Position numbers and translations under genes: made by a program
Part shown: one piece after another, positions 25,005 to 32,980 of the stretch
Layout: every line of letters begins with the position of its first letter
Position numbering within the stretch: the first letter of the stretch is position 1
The notes under the pieces: model-generated
Databases searched by the model: none
Told to the model about the DNA's origin: nothing
The model's input: only the letters and a program-made list of their open reading frames with translations
From: Gammaproteobacteria bacterium
GTDB lineage: Bacteria > Pseudomonadota > Gammaproteobacteria > Steroidobacterales > Rariloculaceae
DNA length: 32,980 nt
Assembly (NCBI GenBank): GCA_029864465.1
Contig: JAOTTJ010000005.1
Span: 1 to 32,980, forward strand
Direction of reading: 5' to 3'

Positions 25005-26384
25005 CTAACCGTTGCCGCCGGCTTGATAGCGAAATTGCGTGTCGCCGACTGTGATGAGGTCGTTCGCCTCGAGATCTTGGCGCTCCACCTTCACGGCGTT
25101 GACGAATACGCCGTTCCGACTACCGAGATCTTCGATGAAGCAGCCAGTGTCTGTCGTCGTAATCCTCGCGTGCTCTCGGCTGACGTAGTGCGTCCCGATC
25201 TGGATGTCGCAGGTCGTGCCGCGGCCGATCGTTAGGGTCGTCTTATCGAGCGGATAGTCGGTGGGTGCTTCTGTGGTCAGGCAGACGAGCTTTGCCGGTT
25301 CGCGCGACGGTACCGTATCGAGCGGCTCGCGCTCGGTCTGCATCTGGTTTTCGAGGCTCCTGATGGCTGCTTCGAGCTCGGCAAGCCGGCTTAACGTCCC
25401 GGCGTCCTCGCCCTGACTCGCCTGTAGAATCACGGTCTGCGCAAGCTCGCGCCTGAGCTGCGCCGCGCGGTCCGCATCCGCAATTGGCTCGGGTTCCGAC
25501 GTCTGGGGTGCCTCTGGGCGTTCGTCGACCGGCTTCCTGCGTTTGAGGGTTTCCAGCGCTTCGCCCAACTTCTCCCGCGCGGCGCGCGCACTGGCCGCCT
25601 CGGTTGCGGCGAAACTCTCGGCCTCGAGCTGGCGCTCGAGGCGCTGAGCAACCTCGATTTCGAGCTCTCGATTACGGATCGACTGCGCTGCGAGCTTCTC
25701 CGCCTGATCGTGCCAGACCGCGTTGCGGTTCTCGATGTGCTGAGAGAGGGCGGCGACTTCGTCGCGCAGCCTAGTTACGGTCGCGTCGTCGCCAACTTGC
25801 TTCGCGTCCTCTCGTGCGATCGCATGCTCAGTCTCGATCTCCTTGATCTTCTGCTCGAGCCCTTTGATCTGTTGCTCGAGGTCGTTCGAGCTGCGCTCGA
25901 GTCCGGCGGCTCGGTCGCGTTCGGACTCCAGCGCCGACGTGAGTTCGGTGATCGTGGTCTTGTGTGCCCGCAATTCCTCGGAATTGTGCTCGAGTGCCGT
26001 GCGTTGCTCGGCGATGGCCGCTTCCCGATCGGCGAGCTCGGCACGCAACCGGGAAAGTTCCGTATCTCGCTCCGACAGCGTCGCTTCGGTATCGCTCCAA
26101 CGCGCTTGCAGACGCGCGAGCTCCGTTTCGAGCGTCGAGAGTCGCTCGTTGCGGGCGTCGAGATCTTTCTGCAAGCCTGCAGCCGCTGACTTTTCCGCGC
26201 CAGCGGATTGGCCCGCCTCGTCTCGCGGGTTCTGAAATCGCCCGGTGTCCTCTGCAGCGTCGGAGGGCTCATGCATCGATTCCGTGTGCTCGGCAGCCTC
26301 CCCGAGGATGACATCGGTCAGAATCGGCAGCTCATCCGTCGGATCGTTGTCCTGGAGTTCTTCGTCGGATGGATATGTCGACAT
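25005..26384 (-). CDS. FHA-domain protein with long coiled coil
   Basis: Residues about 70-300 form a long coiled coil (LQKDLDARNERLSTLETELA onwards) with almost continuous Glu/Ala/Leu/Arg heptads. Residues about 360-455 form a C-terminal FHA domain: LTIGRGTTCDIQIGTHYVSR contains the GR and the S-R pair, followed by EHARI, and LGSRNGVFVNAVKVE with the SRNG motif. FHA domains bind phosphothreonine peptides, so the protein is probably a cytoplasmic scaffold controlled by Ser/Thr phosphorylation. The N-terminus is acidic (DPTDELPILTDVILGE) and free of membrane segments. It lies between a Ycf46-type ATPase gene (135 bp upstream) and a small membrane protein gene (15 bp downstream). No Ser/Thr kinase gene is visible in the window. 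Confidence 0.88.
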   Translation of the reverse strand: MSTYPSDEELQDNDPTDELPILTDVILGEAAEHTESMHEPSDAAEDTGRFQNPRDEAGQSAGAEKSAAAGLQKDLDARNERLSTLETELARLQARWSDTEATLSERDTELSRLRAELADREAAIAEQRTALEHNSEELRAHKTTITELTSALESERDRAAGLERSSNDLEQQIKGLEQKIKEIETEHAIAREDAKQVGDDATVTRLRDEVAALSQHIENRNAVWHDQAEKLAAQSIRNRELEIEVAQRLERQLEAESFAATEAASARAAREKLGEALETLKRRKPVDERPEAPQTSEPEPIADADRAAQLRRELAQTVILQASQGEDAGTLSRLAELEAAIRSLENQMQTEREPLDTVPSREPAKLVCLTTEAPTDYPLDKTTLTIGRGTTCDIQIGTHYVSREHARITTTDTGCFIEDLGSRNGVFVNAVKVERQDLEANDLITVGDTQFRYQAGGNG

Positions 26385-26519
26385 AACAATAATTTACAGA
26401 GGAAATTTAAAGCTGTTGCAAGCTTGCCGTCGGGCTGATCCTGGTAGTTCGGGCGATATGTTAGAGCATGTGGCGGGCGATCTCGACGGTTCTCGTCACG
26501 TTCGTAATGGCAGAGTGGG

Positions 26520-28007
26520 TCAGTAGGCAGGCACGGTTCTGGATTTCGCCCAATCGCGAAGCGCAGTAACCGGCTCGGCCATGACGACCGAAAGCGGCCG
26601 AGTGCGGCTGAACTCTGCCAGCAGATGCTCGTCCTGCAATGGCTGTCCCATCGCGTGAGCGGTGTATAACGCGGAGACGACCCCTTGCTCGATCTCGGCG
26701 CCGGAGAACCCCTCGGTTGCAGTGACGAGCCGAGGCAGAGCGAAATGGGCGGCATCGATGCCGCGCGCACGCATGTGGATGCCAAGGATGTCCGCCCGCA
26801 CGACCGGCTGCGGCAGATCGACGAAGAAGATCTCGTCGAAGCGTCCTTTGCGCACGAGTTCCGGTGGGAGCTCCGTGATGTCGTTCGACGTAGCGACGAG
26901 AAACACCTCCGATTGACGTTCGGCCATCCAGGTCAGGAACGTGCCGAGCACGCGCCGCGACGTGCCGGATTCGTCCTGTCCCGTCGCGATCCCTTTCTCG
27001 ATCTCGTCGACCCATAGCACGCAAGGGCTCATGACGTCGGCGGTCTGCAGTGACGTGCGCAAATTCTTCTCGGTTTCGCCGTGGTACTTGTTGTAGAGCG
27101 CGCCGAAATCGAGCCGCAGCAGCGGCACGCCAAATAGCCCCGCCGCAGCCTTTGCGGCAAGGCTCTTGCCGCAACCCTGGACGCCGACGAGCAGAATGCC
27201 CCGCGGCGGGTCTAGCGTCGGCGGCTTGTCGCCAGCGAACGCCGTCTTGCGGCGGTTGAGCCAGACTTTGAGACTGTTGAAACCCGCCACATCGGCGAAT
27301 GCGGCGGTCTCGTACTCGAAGCTCAGAATGCCGTCCTGGCTTAACAACTGATACTTCGCTTGCATGATGTCAGGGATATCGTCGTCTGAGATCGCACCGT
27401 CTTGATGGATCGCGTTACGGGCGAGACGTCGAGTATCGGCCAGCGTGAGGCCCTTTAGGTTCTTGACGAGCAGGTCCAGCGCCTTCGGGTCGACGCGGAC
27501 CGCTGCTCCGGCGTGTTCAGCTCGGTATTCGGTAATGAGTTCCTCGATGGCCGCACGTGTTCGCTCAGGTGTCGGCGTGCGCAGCTCGAAGCGTGCCTCG
27601 AAACCCTTGAGCTCCGGCGGCAGCTGAATCTCGTGGCTGATCAACAGTAACGAGATACCTTTTTCCGCCGCCGTGATCGCAATGTCCTTGAGCATCCGGA
27701 CGTTGACGGGGTCAGCCAGGAAGGGATGAAAGTCGAGCAGCGCATAGATCCCGGGACCGTTGACGGCACGAATATGACCTAACACGTCTTCCGGGGCCGC
27801 GTTGTGGCGCTGCGGCTCGAGGTCCAGGTCGAGCCGCTGAAGACCGTCGGTGATCGACCAGCGAAACAACGGCCGATACCCGCGTGCACCGGCCGCAGCG
27901 GCGATCTCGACGAGCACGGCGAGGATCCGGCTCTCGTCGGTTGTCTCGATTACGACAATCGGCGGGCCGGCTTTGAGAACGACTTCGAGATCGTGACGGT
28001 TATTCAT
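26520..28007 (-). CDS. AAA+ ATPase of the Ycf46 type
   Basis: A 495-residue AAA ATPase of the Ycf46/cyanobacterial-chloroplast type. The N-terminal half is the non-catalytic domain typical for these proteins (PPIVVIETTDESRILAVLVE, GPGIYALLDFHPFLADP, LLISHEIQLPPELKG). The catalytic domain follows: PPRGILLVGVQGCGKSLAAK (Walker A), FGALYNKYHGETEKNLR (pore loop), CVLWVDEIEKGI (Walker B), FLVATSNDITELPPELVRKG (sensor 1), RKGRFDEIFFVDLP (arginine finger) and GFSGAEIEQGV (sensor 2). Ycf46 is linked to photosynthesis regulation in cyanobacteria, but proteobacterial homologues have no settled role. It is the first gene of a minus-strand group with the FHA protein and two small proteins, so a remodelling function on an FHA scaffold is a reasonable guess. 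Confidence 0.9.
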   Translation of the reverse strand: MNNRHDLEVVLKAGPPIVVIETTDESRILAVLVEIAAAAGARGYRPLFRWSITDGLQRLDLDLEPQRHNAAPEDVLGHIRAVNGPGIYALLDFHPFLADPVNVRMLKDIAITAAEKGISLLLISHEIQLPPELKGFEARFELRTPTPERTRAAIEELITEYRAEHAGAAVRVDPKALDLLVKNLKGLTLADTRRLARNAIHQDGAISDDDIPDIMQAKYQLLSQDGILSFEYETAAFADVAGFNSLKVWLNRRKTAFAGDKPPTLDPPRGILLVGVQGCGKSLAAKAAAGLFGVPLLRLDFGALYNKYHGETEKNLRTSLQTADVMSPCVLWVDEIEKGIATGQDESGTSRRVLGTFLTWMAERQSEVFLVATSNDITELPPELVRKGRFDEIFFVDLPQPVVRADILGIHMRARGIDAAHFALPRLVTATEGFSGAEIEQGVVSALYTAHAMGQPLQDEHLLAEFSRTRPLSVVMAEPVTALRDWAKSRTVPAY

Positions 28008-28163
28008 GGCTCAGCGAGGTGGCCGCGTCGCTGGAAAGGCACGGGCGCGATTTCGCCCCGCAGTGTGCGCGGCGAGCGCCTGAGATTCAATGCTACAGGT
28101 CGCGTTCTCGGGGATAGACGCACCGGCGCGCGGTCGCACCCTGCGCCCGGATGGCGTTGCGTG

Positions 28164-28865
28164 CTAGCCCAGCTCGGGGCCGGCGCCGTAGCCGTATGGC
28201 GACGTCAGGAATTCTCTGAGCTGATCTGTGAGGCCACGACACGCTTGCGCCTGGGGTCGAGCGATCAGCGGTATCGGGATGATGATCGCAGGCATTACCG
28301 AGCGTCCACGGAAGTCCGCGTAAATCGTGCCAGCCGATTCGAGTTGCTCGATATCCCAGACGGTCGCATCGTAACGCGCGTCGTCCTCCCACCATGCCAG
28401 ACCCATGCAGCCCGCACCGCCGACACCGGCTGCGCAGCTGATGCCGCCGCCGCTCGAGGTGCGCTCTGTCGAGCCATCGAGCCAGACGAGGAAACGCACG
28501 CCTGTGTCGCGTACGCGGTCCATGACCCCGGGCTTTTCGAGCAGTTCGGAAAGCTCCTCAGTGCTCAACGGCGCCATCGAGGGCTCGAACCATGGATAGA
28601 GGGTGTCTTCGAACGCCTGTGTGGGATGGACCTCGATGGCGTCCCTACCTCGGCCGAGCGATTCGCTGATGCATTCGACGAAGCCTTCCTCAGCCTCATG
28701 CGTCGCGTGATGCTTACGGGCGAGAACGACGACCTGGTCACCCTCGTTGATGACGACGTTCGTCTGCTTGTAGGGTTCCATGCGGGCTGTGACGCCACAG
28801 GCGCTCAAGCAGGCAATGCAGATCAAAGAGAAGCTGACGCGCTGGAGGGTTCTCGTGTTAGTCAT
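28164..28865 (-). CDS. Lipoprotein, hypothetical (second of a pair)
   Basis: A signal peptide with lipobox LSACG (VSFSLICIACLSACGVTARM) shows a lipid-anchored envelope protein. The rest is about 210 residues without a family I know; QTNVVINEGDQVVVLARKHH and WLDGSTERTSSGGGISC stand out, followed by CAAGVGGAGCMGLAWWEDDA. The ATG at 28865 is preferred to the longer start at 28898 because AGGGA lies six bases upstream. Its start overlaps the upstream lipoprotein stop by 8 bp, so they are coupled. They are probably partners in one envelope complex, but no substrate is indicated. Confidence 0.6.
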   Translation of the reverse strand: MTNTRTLQRVSFSLICIACLSACGVTARMEPYKQTNVVINEGDQVVVLARKHHATHEAEEGFVECISESLGRGRDAIEVHPTQAFEDTLYPWFEPSMAPLSTEELSELLEKPGVMDRVRDTGVRFLVWLDGSTERTSSGGGISCAAGVGGAGCMGLAWWEDDARYDATVWDIEQLESAGTIYADFRGRSVMPAIIIPIPLIARPQAQACRGLTDQLREFLTSPYGYGAGPELG

Positions 28866-29574
28866 CGTTCGTCCCTGTGGTCGAATCCTCGTTGACAAGG
28901 CCCGTGTCCTCGGTGGGGATCAGAAAACTGCTATCGGCCACCTGCACCTGATTCTGCCGTTCCCGAAGCCAGTATTCCACCTCGGGCTGTGACGGAAACT
29001 GCGTCGCAATCGCCGCGCCGACCTCTCGCAGGGCAACGACGGCAGCCTCGTTGAGTGAGCCTTCGCGGTCTCTCATGATTTCGGATTTTCCATAACCGCT
29101 GACCGGCCAGTCTACGATGAGGTCGCCGTCTGGCTCGTACAACTTGAGCCGGTACTGCATCCAGACCTCGGCGAAATTGTCGCGACCGCGGACCGGGACC
29201 TCGAACTCGAATCTTTCGAGCTCCGGCTTGATGACGCCGTCGTGCTCGGACTGACTGTCCGCAGTTGGAATTGCATCTACGGGCACTGTCATGAACAGCG
29301 TGCCGAGCAGCTGTTCGAGCATTACCCGATTTGCCGCGCCGAGCCTGATCGTCCAGGTGATCTGTTCCGGGATATCCTCGTGGTGCTCGTATTCGGTCAG
29401 CGTCTCGTCGAGCACGATGCCGACAGTCAGAGGTAACTGCTCGATGAGCGGTCTCGGGAACTCGGCGTCGACCTCGACTTGGGAGGCACAGCCGCCCAGG
29501 CAGAACAGCCCGAGAACAGCGACCGTGCTCCGGGCCGATATCTTGGGTCTGTAGCTCCTTATCCTAAGCATCAT
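28858..29574 (-). CDS. Lipoprotein, hypothetical (first of a pair)
   Basis: The N-terminus (RSTVAVLGLFCLGGCASQVE) has a lipobox LGGC, so the mature protein is lipid-anchored at Cys. The soluble part has a beta-rich look (LPLTVGIVLDETLTEYEHHE, FEFEVPVRGRDNFAEVWMQY, DGDLIVDWPVSGYGKSEI) and ends in an acidic, low-complexity tail NEDSTTGTNDD. The acidic tail and the Asp-rich residues suggest an outer-membrane protein facing the periplasm. I do not recognise the family. Two start ATGs (29574 and 29571) are possible. It is divergent from the acyl-CoA dehydrogenase gene. Confidence 0.6.
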   Translation of the reverse strand: MMLRIRSYRPKISARSTVAVLGLFCLGGCASQVEVDAEFPRPLIEQLPLTVGIVLDETLTEYEHHEDIPEQITWTIRLGAANRVMLEQLLGTLFMTVPVDAIPTADSQSEHDGVIKPELERFEFEVPVRGRDNFAEVWMQYRLKLYEPDGDLIVDWPVSGYGKSEIMRDREGSLNEAAVVALREVGAAIATQFPSQPEVEYWLRERQNQVQVADSSFLIPTEDTGLVNEDSTTGTNDD

Positions 29575-29747
29575 TGAGACCAGCGGCCTGAATCTCGTAG
29601 ACCAGCACTACGCCGGTTGGTTCCTCCGCGTCGATCCCACCATACCACGGAATTGCGGGGTGGGGTGCCCCGACGACGTCCGATTTTCGCGACACCGACG
29701 GCACGCCACGTAAGCGTCTAGAATGTTAGTTCGTTCGTTTGTCTCGG

Positions 29748-31541
29748 ATGGTTTCAATGGGCGGCTATCGCGCGCCTCTTAGGGAAATTCAGTTCTGGCT
29801 GGGGTTGCAGACGCGCTCCGGCGGCGCACCGCTGAACGACGGTGCCGTGCTCTCCGACGCTGACGTCAGCGCCGTGCTGGAGGAGGCTGCTCGCATGGCC
29901 GAGGAGTTACTGGACCCGCTCTATCGGCTCGCCGATGAGCAGGGCGCAGCGCTCGTGGACGGCCGGGTCCGGTTGCCGCCGCAGATCAAGGCTGCGTATT
30001 CACAGTTCATCGAGGCCGGTTGGGTCGGCTTGCCGGCGGATCCAGAATATGGCGGCCAGGGTCTGGGGCACGTGCTGGCGACGGCCGTCAACGAGATCTG
30101 GAAATCAGCGAACCTAGCGTTCTCGCTCTGCCCGATGCTGACACAGGGGGCCATCGAGGCCGTGCACAGGCACGGTAGCGACAATCTTCGCCGGCGTTTC
30201 TTGCCGAAGATGATCAGCGGCGCCTGGACCGGCACGATGAATTTGACCGAGTCGCATGCCGGCTCAGACCTCGGCGCCCTGCGCACAACGGCCGTGCGCG
30301 AGGGCGATCATTACAGGCTCAAGGGTCGCAAGATCTTCATCACCTGGGGCGACCACGATCTCGCCGAAAACATCATTCATCTCGTGCTGGCGCGCGTACC
30401 GGATTCGCCGCCGGGTGTACATGGGATATCGATGTTCGTCGTACCGAAGATACTCGTCGCTGAGGACGGCTCACTCGGGGAGAACAACGAGATTACGACT
30501 GCGTCAGTCGAGGCAAAGCTAGGAATTCACGGGAGCCCGACTTGCGTCCTGAATTACGGCGACGACAAGGGCGCAATCGCATACCTCGTCGGTGAAGAGA
30601 ACCGGGGCTTGAGCTATATGTTCACGATGATGAACTCGGCACGGCTCGCCGTCGGCGTCGAGGGGCTCGCTATGGCCGAGCGCGCCTACCAGCAGGCGCT
30701 TGCCTATTCGTTCGAGCGTGTGCAAGGCAGCCGGCCCTGGGCCGACGAGCCGGTCGCGATCTTCGAGCATCCCGACGTGCGCCGCATGCTCATGTTCATG
30801 CGGGCGGGCACGGATGCGATGCGTGCCCTGAGCTATGCTGCGGCCGCGGATCTCGACGCGGGGGCGGCAGGCTCGATAAACGCACCCAAAGCGCTGGATC
30901 GTATCTCTGTGCTCACGCCAATCGTCAAGGGCTGGTGCACCGAACTGGGTCAGGAGCTCGTGTCGATCGGGCTTCAAGTGCACGGCGGCGCCGGCTATAT
31001 CGAGGAGACCGGGGCGGCGCAGATTTTTCGCGACGTGCGCATCACGACGATTTACGAAGGCACGACTGGCATCCAAGCCAACGATTTAATCGGGCGCAAG
31101 CTGATCAGCGACGGTGGCACGGCTGTCAACGCCCTCCTGGACGACGTCGAGCGCTGTCTCGCAGCGCTCGATTCCACGCCCGACCGCCTGGTGGCGACCC
31201 GCGTTGCGCTGCGTCGAGGCCTCGAGGCCGCCCGGGACGTTGTGGCGGCCGTGCTCGAGGGTCATGAGGCCGATCCGAACCTCGCGGGGGCTACAGCCGT
31301 TAACTTCCTCATGCTCATGGGTACATTGCTCGGTGGCTGGCAGCTTGCTCTGGGGGCAGGCTTTGCGACTATGCAATTGGACGCCGGTGATGCGGGTCGG
31401 CCATTCCTCGAGGGCAAGCTCGTGACGTCGGAATTTTTCGCCGAGCATTTCATGCCACGGATCGAGGCGTATCGTGCCAGTGCAATCGCTGGAAGCCGAA
31501 CAGTCATGGGCCTGACACGTGAGCAGCTCGAGCGTTCGTGA
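29748..31541 (+). CDS. Acyl-CoA dehydrogenase, long (about 600 aa) form
   Basis: A flavoprotein that puts a trans-2 double bond into an acyl-CoA. Visible motifs: AGWVGLPADPEYGGQGLGHV, GTMNLTESHAGSDLGALRTT and KGRKIFITWGDHDLAENIIH in the FAD/substrate domains. MNSARLAVGVEGLAMAERAY and QLHGGAGYIEETGAAQIFRD-type sequence (LQVHGGAGYIEETGAAQIF) follow. The catalytic glutamate lies in TIYEGTTGIQANDLIGRK. A C-terminal extension of about 130 residues (acyl-CoA dehydrogenase C-terminal domain) separates it from the shorter 380-aa types and fits long-chain or unusual acyl-CoA substrates. Start choice is uncertain: TTG 29739 (ORF track), ATG 29748, or ATG 29757, which has GGATGG seven bases before it. 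No ETF or thiolase genes are adjacent. Confidence 0.92.
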   Translation: MVSMGGYRAPLREIQFWLGLQTRSGGAPLNDGAVLSDADVSAVLEEAARMAEELLDPLYRLADEQGAALVDGRVRLPPQIKAAYSQFIEAGWVGLPADPEYGGQGLGHVLATAVNEIWKSANLAFSLCPMLTQGAIEAVHRHGSDNLRRRFLPKMISGAWTGTMNLTESHAGSDLGALRTTAVREGDHYRLKGRKIFITWGDHDLAENIIHLVLARVPDSPPGVHGISMFVVPKILVAEDGSLGENNEITTASVEAKLGIHGSPTCVLNYGDDKGAIAYLVGEENRGLSYMFTMMNSARLAVGVEGLAMAERAYQQALAYSFERVQGSRPWADEPVAIFEHPDVRRMLMFMRAGTDAMRALSYAAAADLDAGAAGSINAPKALDRISVLTPIVKGWCTELGQELVSIGLQVHGGAGYIEETGAAQIFRDVRITTIYEGTTGIQANDLIGRKLISDGGTAVNALLDDVERCLAALDSTPDRLVATRVALRRGLEAARDVVAAVLEGHEADPNLAGATAVNFLMLMGTLLGGWQLALGAGFATMQLDAGDAGRPFLEGKLVTSEFFAEHFMPRIEAYRASAIAGSRTVMGLTREQLERS

Positions 31542-31750
31542 CGAGCCACGTGCGTCTCGGTCCGATGCGCCGCGTAGACCCGATCGATACCCACCATCGA
31601 CGAGATGCACATCGATGCAGTGTTACGTTAGTTGCCGCTGCCAATCGGGCCGTCTAGACTCTTGCGCACTTCTATGATGGCGTCTGTCGAGAATCCCGCG
31701 GGCTCGTCAGTTGAGCATGAAGATCAAGCCTTATCCGAGGAACCCGTTTC

Positions 31751-32980
31751 TTGACTCGCTCTAGTGCAACGATCGCCGGCATCGTCTTATTGGCCGTCGC
31801 AGGGACGGGCGCCTTCGTCATTTCTCGCGGTACCGGTGGTGACGGTCGCATGCTCGAACGCGGTGAAGCGCTTGCAGCGACGTATTGCGGCAGTTGCCAT
31901 ATTCAGCCGCAGCCGGACATTCTGCCGAAGCGCAGTTGGGAAGCAGCGCTGGGTTACATGGGGTACTGGCTCGGCATGCAGGACCTGAGCTTTCTCGCTG
32001 AGCACCCGGAATTTGCGCAGCAGAACGTTGCATCGCGCCACGAGGTGCTGCTTCGGGAGAACGTGTTTCCGAACGCGCCGTTGCTGACGGTTGCGGATTG
32101 GGAAGCGCTGCGCGGCTACTACGTGGCCGCCGCACCCGAGGCGGCGCTCGCGCAGACGGGTAAGCCGACGCTCGACTGGGAGCTGGCGCGCTTCGATGTG
32201 TTCAGAACGAGCTACCAACCGAGCCCGGTGGCGGTTACGACGCTCGTGCATATTCGGGAGAGCGGCCAGGAGGTCTATCTCGGCGACAGCGTTGCACGAA
32301 CGCTGACCGTGCTCGGCAGCGATGGGCGTATCAAGGCCGGACCGCGGCAGTTTCGACCGGATATCACGCCGGTCGATCTGGAGTTCGTCGGCAGTACGGG
32401 GTATTTGGGCTCGATTGGCGATCTCATGTCGACGCGACCGCCCGAGGAGCGTCTCGCGCACATCTCCGCGATCGAGCTCGTCGACGACAGCATCACGAAC
32501 GGGGCTTCCCGCGTCGTGCTCGATCGGCTCTATCGAATGGCCGATATGAAACCAGCAGACCTCAACGGCGACGGCGTGCTCGATTTTATCGTCTGCGGGT
32601 TCGGCGCAATCGCCGGTAATGTCTCCTTGCACGCATCCCAACCTGATGGCAGTTACACCGAGTCAGTGCTGCTGAACCTGCCCGGTGCCGTCAAGGCCGA
32701 GGTCCACGACTTCAATGATGATGGCTTGCTCGACATCATGCTGCTCGTTTCCGACGCCCGCGAAGGGCTGCACGTTCTCGAGAATCTCGGTGATGGCAAT
32801 TTCGCTCAGAATACGGTTTTCGAAGCCCATCCGGCCTACGGCCATACGTATTTCGAGCTGCACGATTTCAATAGTGACGGGCGTATGGATGTGCTCGCCG
32901 TCAATGGCGACAATGTAGATTCCGATCCGTACAACACCCGTAAGAGGTACCACGGCGTGCGAATCTATCTGAATCGCGGC
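31751..32980 (+). CDS. Membrane-anchored cytochrome c / FG-GAP repeat protein, 3' end outside window
   Basis: A frame of 410 codons without a stop runs from the TTG at 31751 to the window edge; the ORF track omits it because it has no stop. GAGGAA lies eight bases before the TTG, which supports that start. The N-terminus is a membrane helix or signal (ATIAGIVLLAVAGTGAFVIS). Then comes one c-type haem site (ATYCGSCHIQPQPDILPKRS). From about residue 280 there are FG-GAP/VCBS repeats with calcium-binding loops: ADLNGDGVLDFIVCGFG, VHDFNDDGLLDIMLLV, LHDFNSDGRMDVLAVNGDN. It is therefore an exported beta-propeller protein with a haem domain, probably an electron carrier joined to a binding or enzymatic propeller. 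At least 410 residues are in the window and more follow. Confidence 0.82.
   Translation, partial: MTRSSATIAGIVLLAVAGTGAFVISRGTGGDGRMLERGEALAATYCGSCHIQPQPDILPKRSWEAALGYMGYWLGMQDLSFLAEHPEFAQQNVASRHEVLLRENVFPNAPLLTVADWEALRGYYVAAAPEAALAQTGKPTLDWELARFDVFRTSYQPSPVAVTTLVHIRESGQEVYLGDSVARTLTVLGSDGRIKAGPRQFRPDITPVDLEFVGSTGYLGSIGDLMSTRPPEERLAHISAIELVDDSITNGASRVVLDRLYRMADMKPADLNGDGVLDFIVCGFGAIAGNVSLHASQPDGSYTESVLLNLPGAVKAEVHDFNDDGLLDIMLLVSDAREGLHVLENLGDGNFAQNTVFEAHPAYGHTYFELHDFNSDGRMDVLAVNGDNVDSDPYNTRKRYHGVRIYLNRG

Noticed and set aside
27804-28895. 363-aa plus-strand ORF
   Set aside because: It runs antisense across the Ycf46-type ATPase 5' end and the lipoprotein gene; no motif and composition typical of a shadow.
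31717-31764. 15-codon ORF MKIKPYPRNPFLDSL as a leader peptide
   Set aside because: It overlaps the start of the cytochrome c gene in another frame, but there is no regulatory motif or ribosome site to support it.

Overview
The window looks like a chromosomal segment from a free-living, moderately GC-rich gammaproteobacterium. The main evidence is the set of conserved blocks: 4.5S SRP RNA-dnaX-ybaB-recR, divergent rsgA/orn, divergent ppsA/ppsR, a DUF1249 (YqiB) gene, a YgiM-type SH3 protein and a Prc/Tsp protease. Mid-length MDR/ACAD/DUF6152-type genes fit an environmental, possibly Woeseiales/Steroidobacterales-like lineage, but the lineage below class is a guess.

Layout. 1-1172: 3' end of mmsA (methylmalonate-semialdehyde dehydrogenase), then a periplasmic msrA. 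1173-6000: an accessory, partly decayed stretch. It holds a DUF2798 membrane protein gene interrupted by one in-frame TGA, a gene-poor gap, a two-gene module (a membrane-anchored FeS-flavoprotein reductase with permuted motif order, followed by a globin-coupled-sensor type protoglobin), an IS3-type transposase remnant, and two small membrane proteins. 6171-7241: secreted DUF6152-type protein. 7600-9296 (minus): a three-gene run encoding a zinc-ribbon membrane protein, an ankyrin-repeat protein and a secreted SH3-like protein. 9457-9747: tRNA-Ser(GGA) with its terminator, and a second 21-bp copy of its 3' end about 200 bp downstream, with hairpin-rich DNA between. 9828-11252 (minus): exported M20 amidohydrolase.

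11420-23984 is the core housekeeping part: 4.5S RNA, dnaX, ybaB, recR, hinT-like; rsgA; orn; ygiM-like; ppsA/ppsR; DUF1249; an unrecognised coiled-coil protein; a 34-bp near-perfect palindrome acting at the convergent end with prc; and prc itself. 24337-28007 (minus): an AAA ATPase of the Ycf46 type, a coiled-coil FHA protein, a small membrane protein and a small basic protein, probably one functional cluster. 28164-29574 (minus): two overlapping lipoprotein genes. 29748-31541: large acyl-CoA dehydrogenase. 31751-end: a membrane-anchored cytochrome c/FG-GAP repeat protein with a TTG start, absent from the supplied ORF track because it runs off the window.

The best candidate for something new is the 2346-4525 pair. 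A protoglobin with a truncated transducer tail sits 75 bp behind a ferredoxin-flavoprotein whose terminal FAD motif lies before its Rossmann domain, and one of whose cluster ligands is His instead of Cys. Together they look like a split, membrane-bound counterpart of a flavohaemoglobin. This is inference from sequence and context only.
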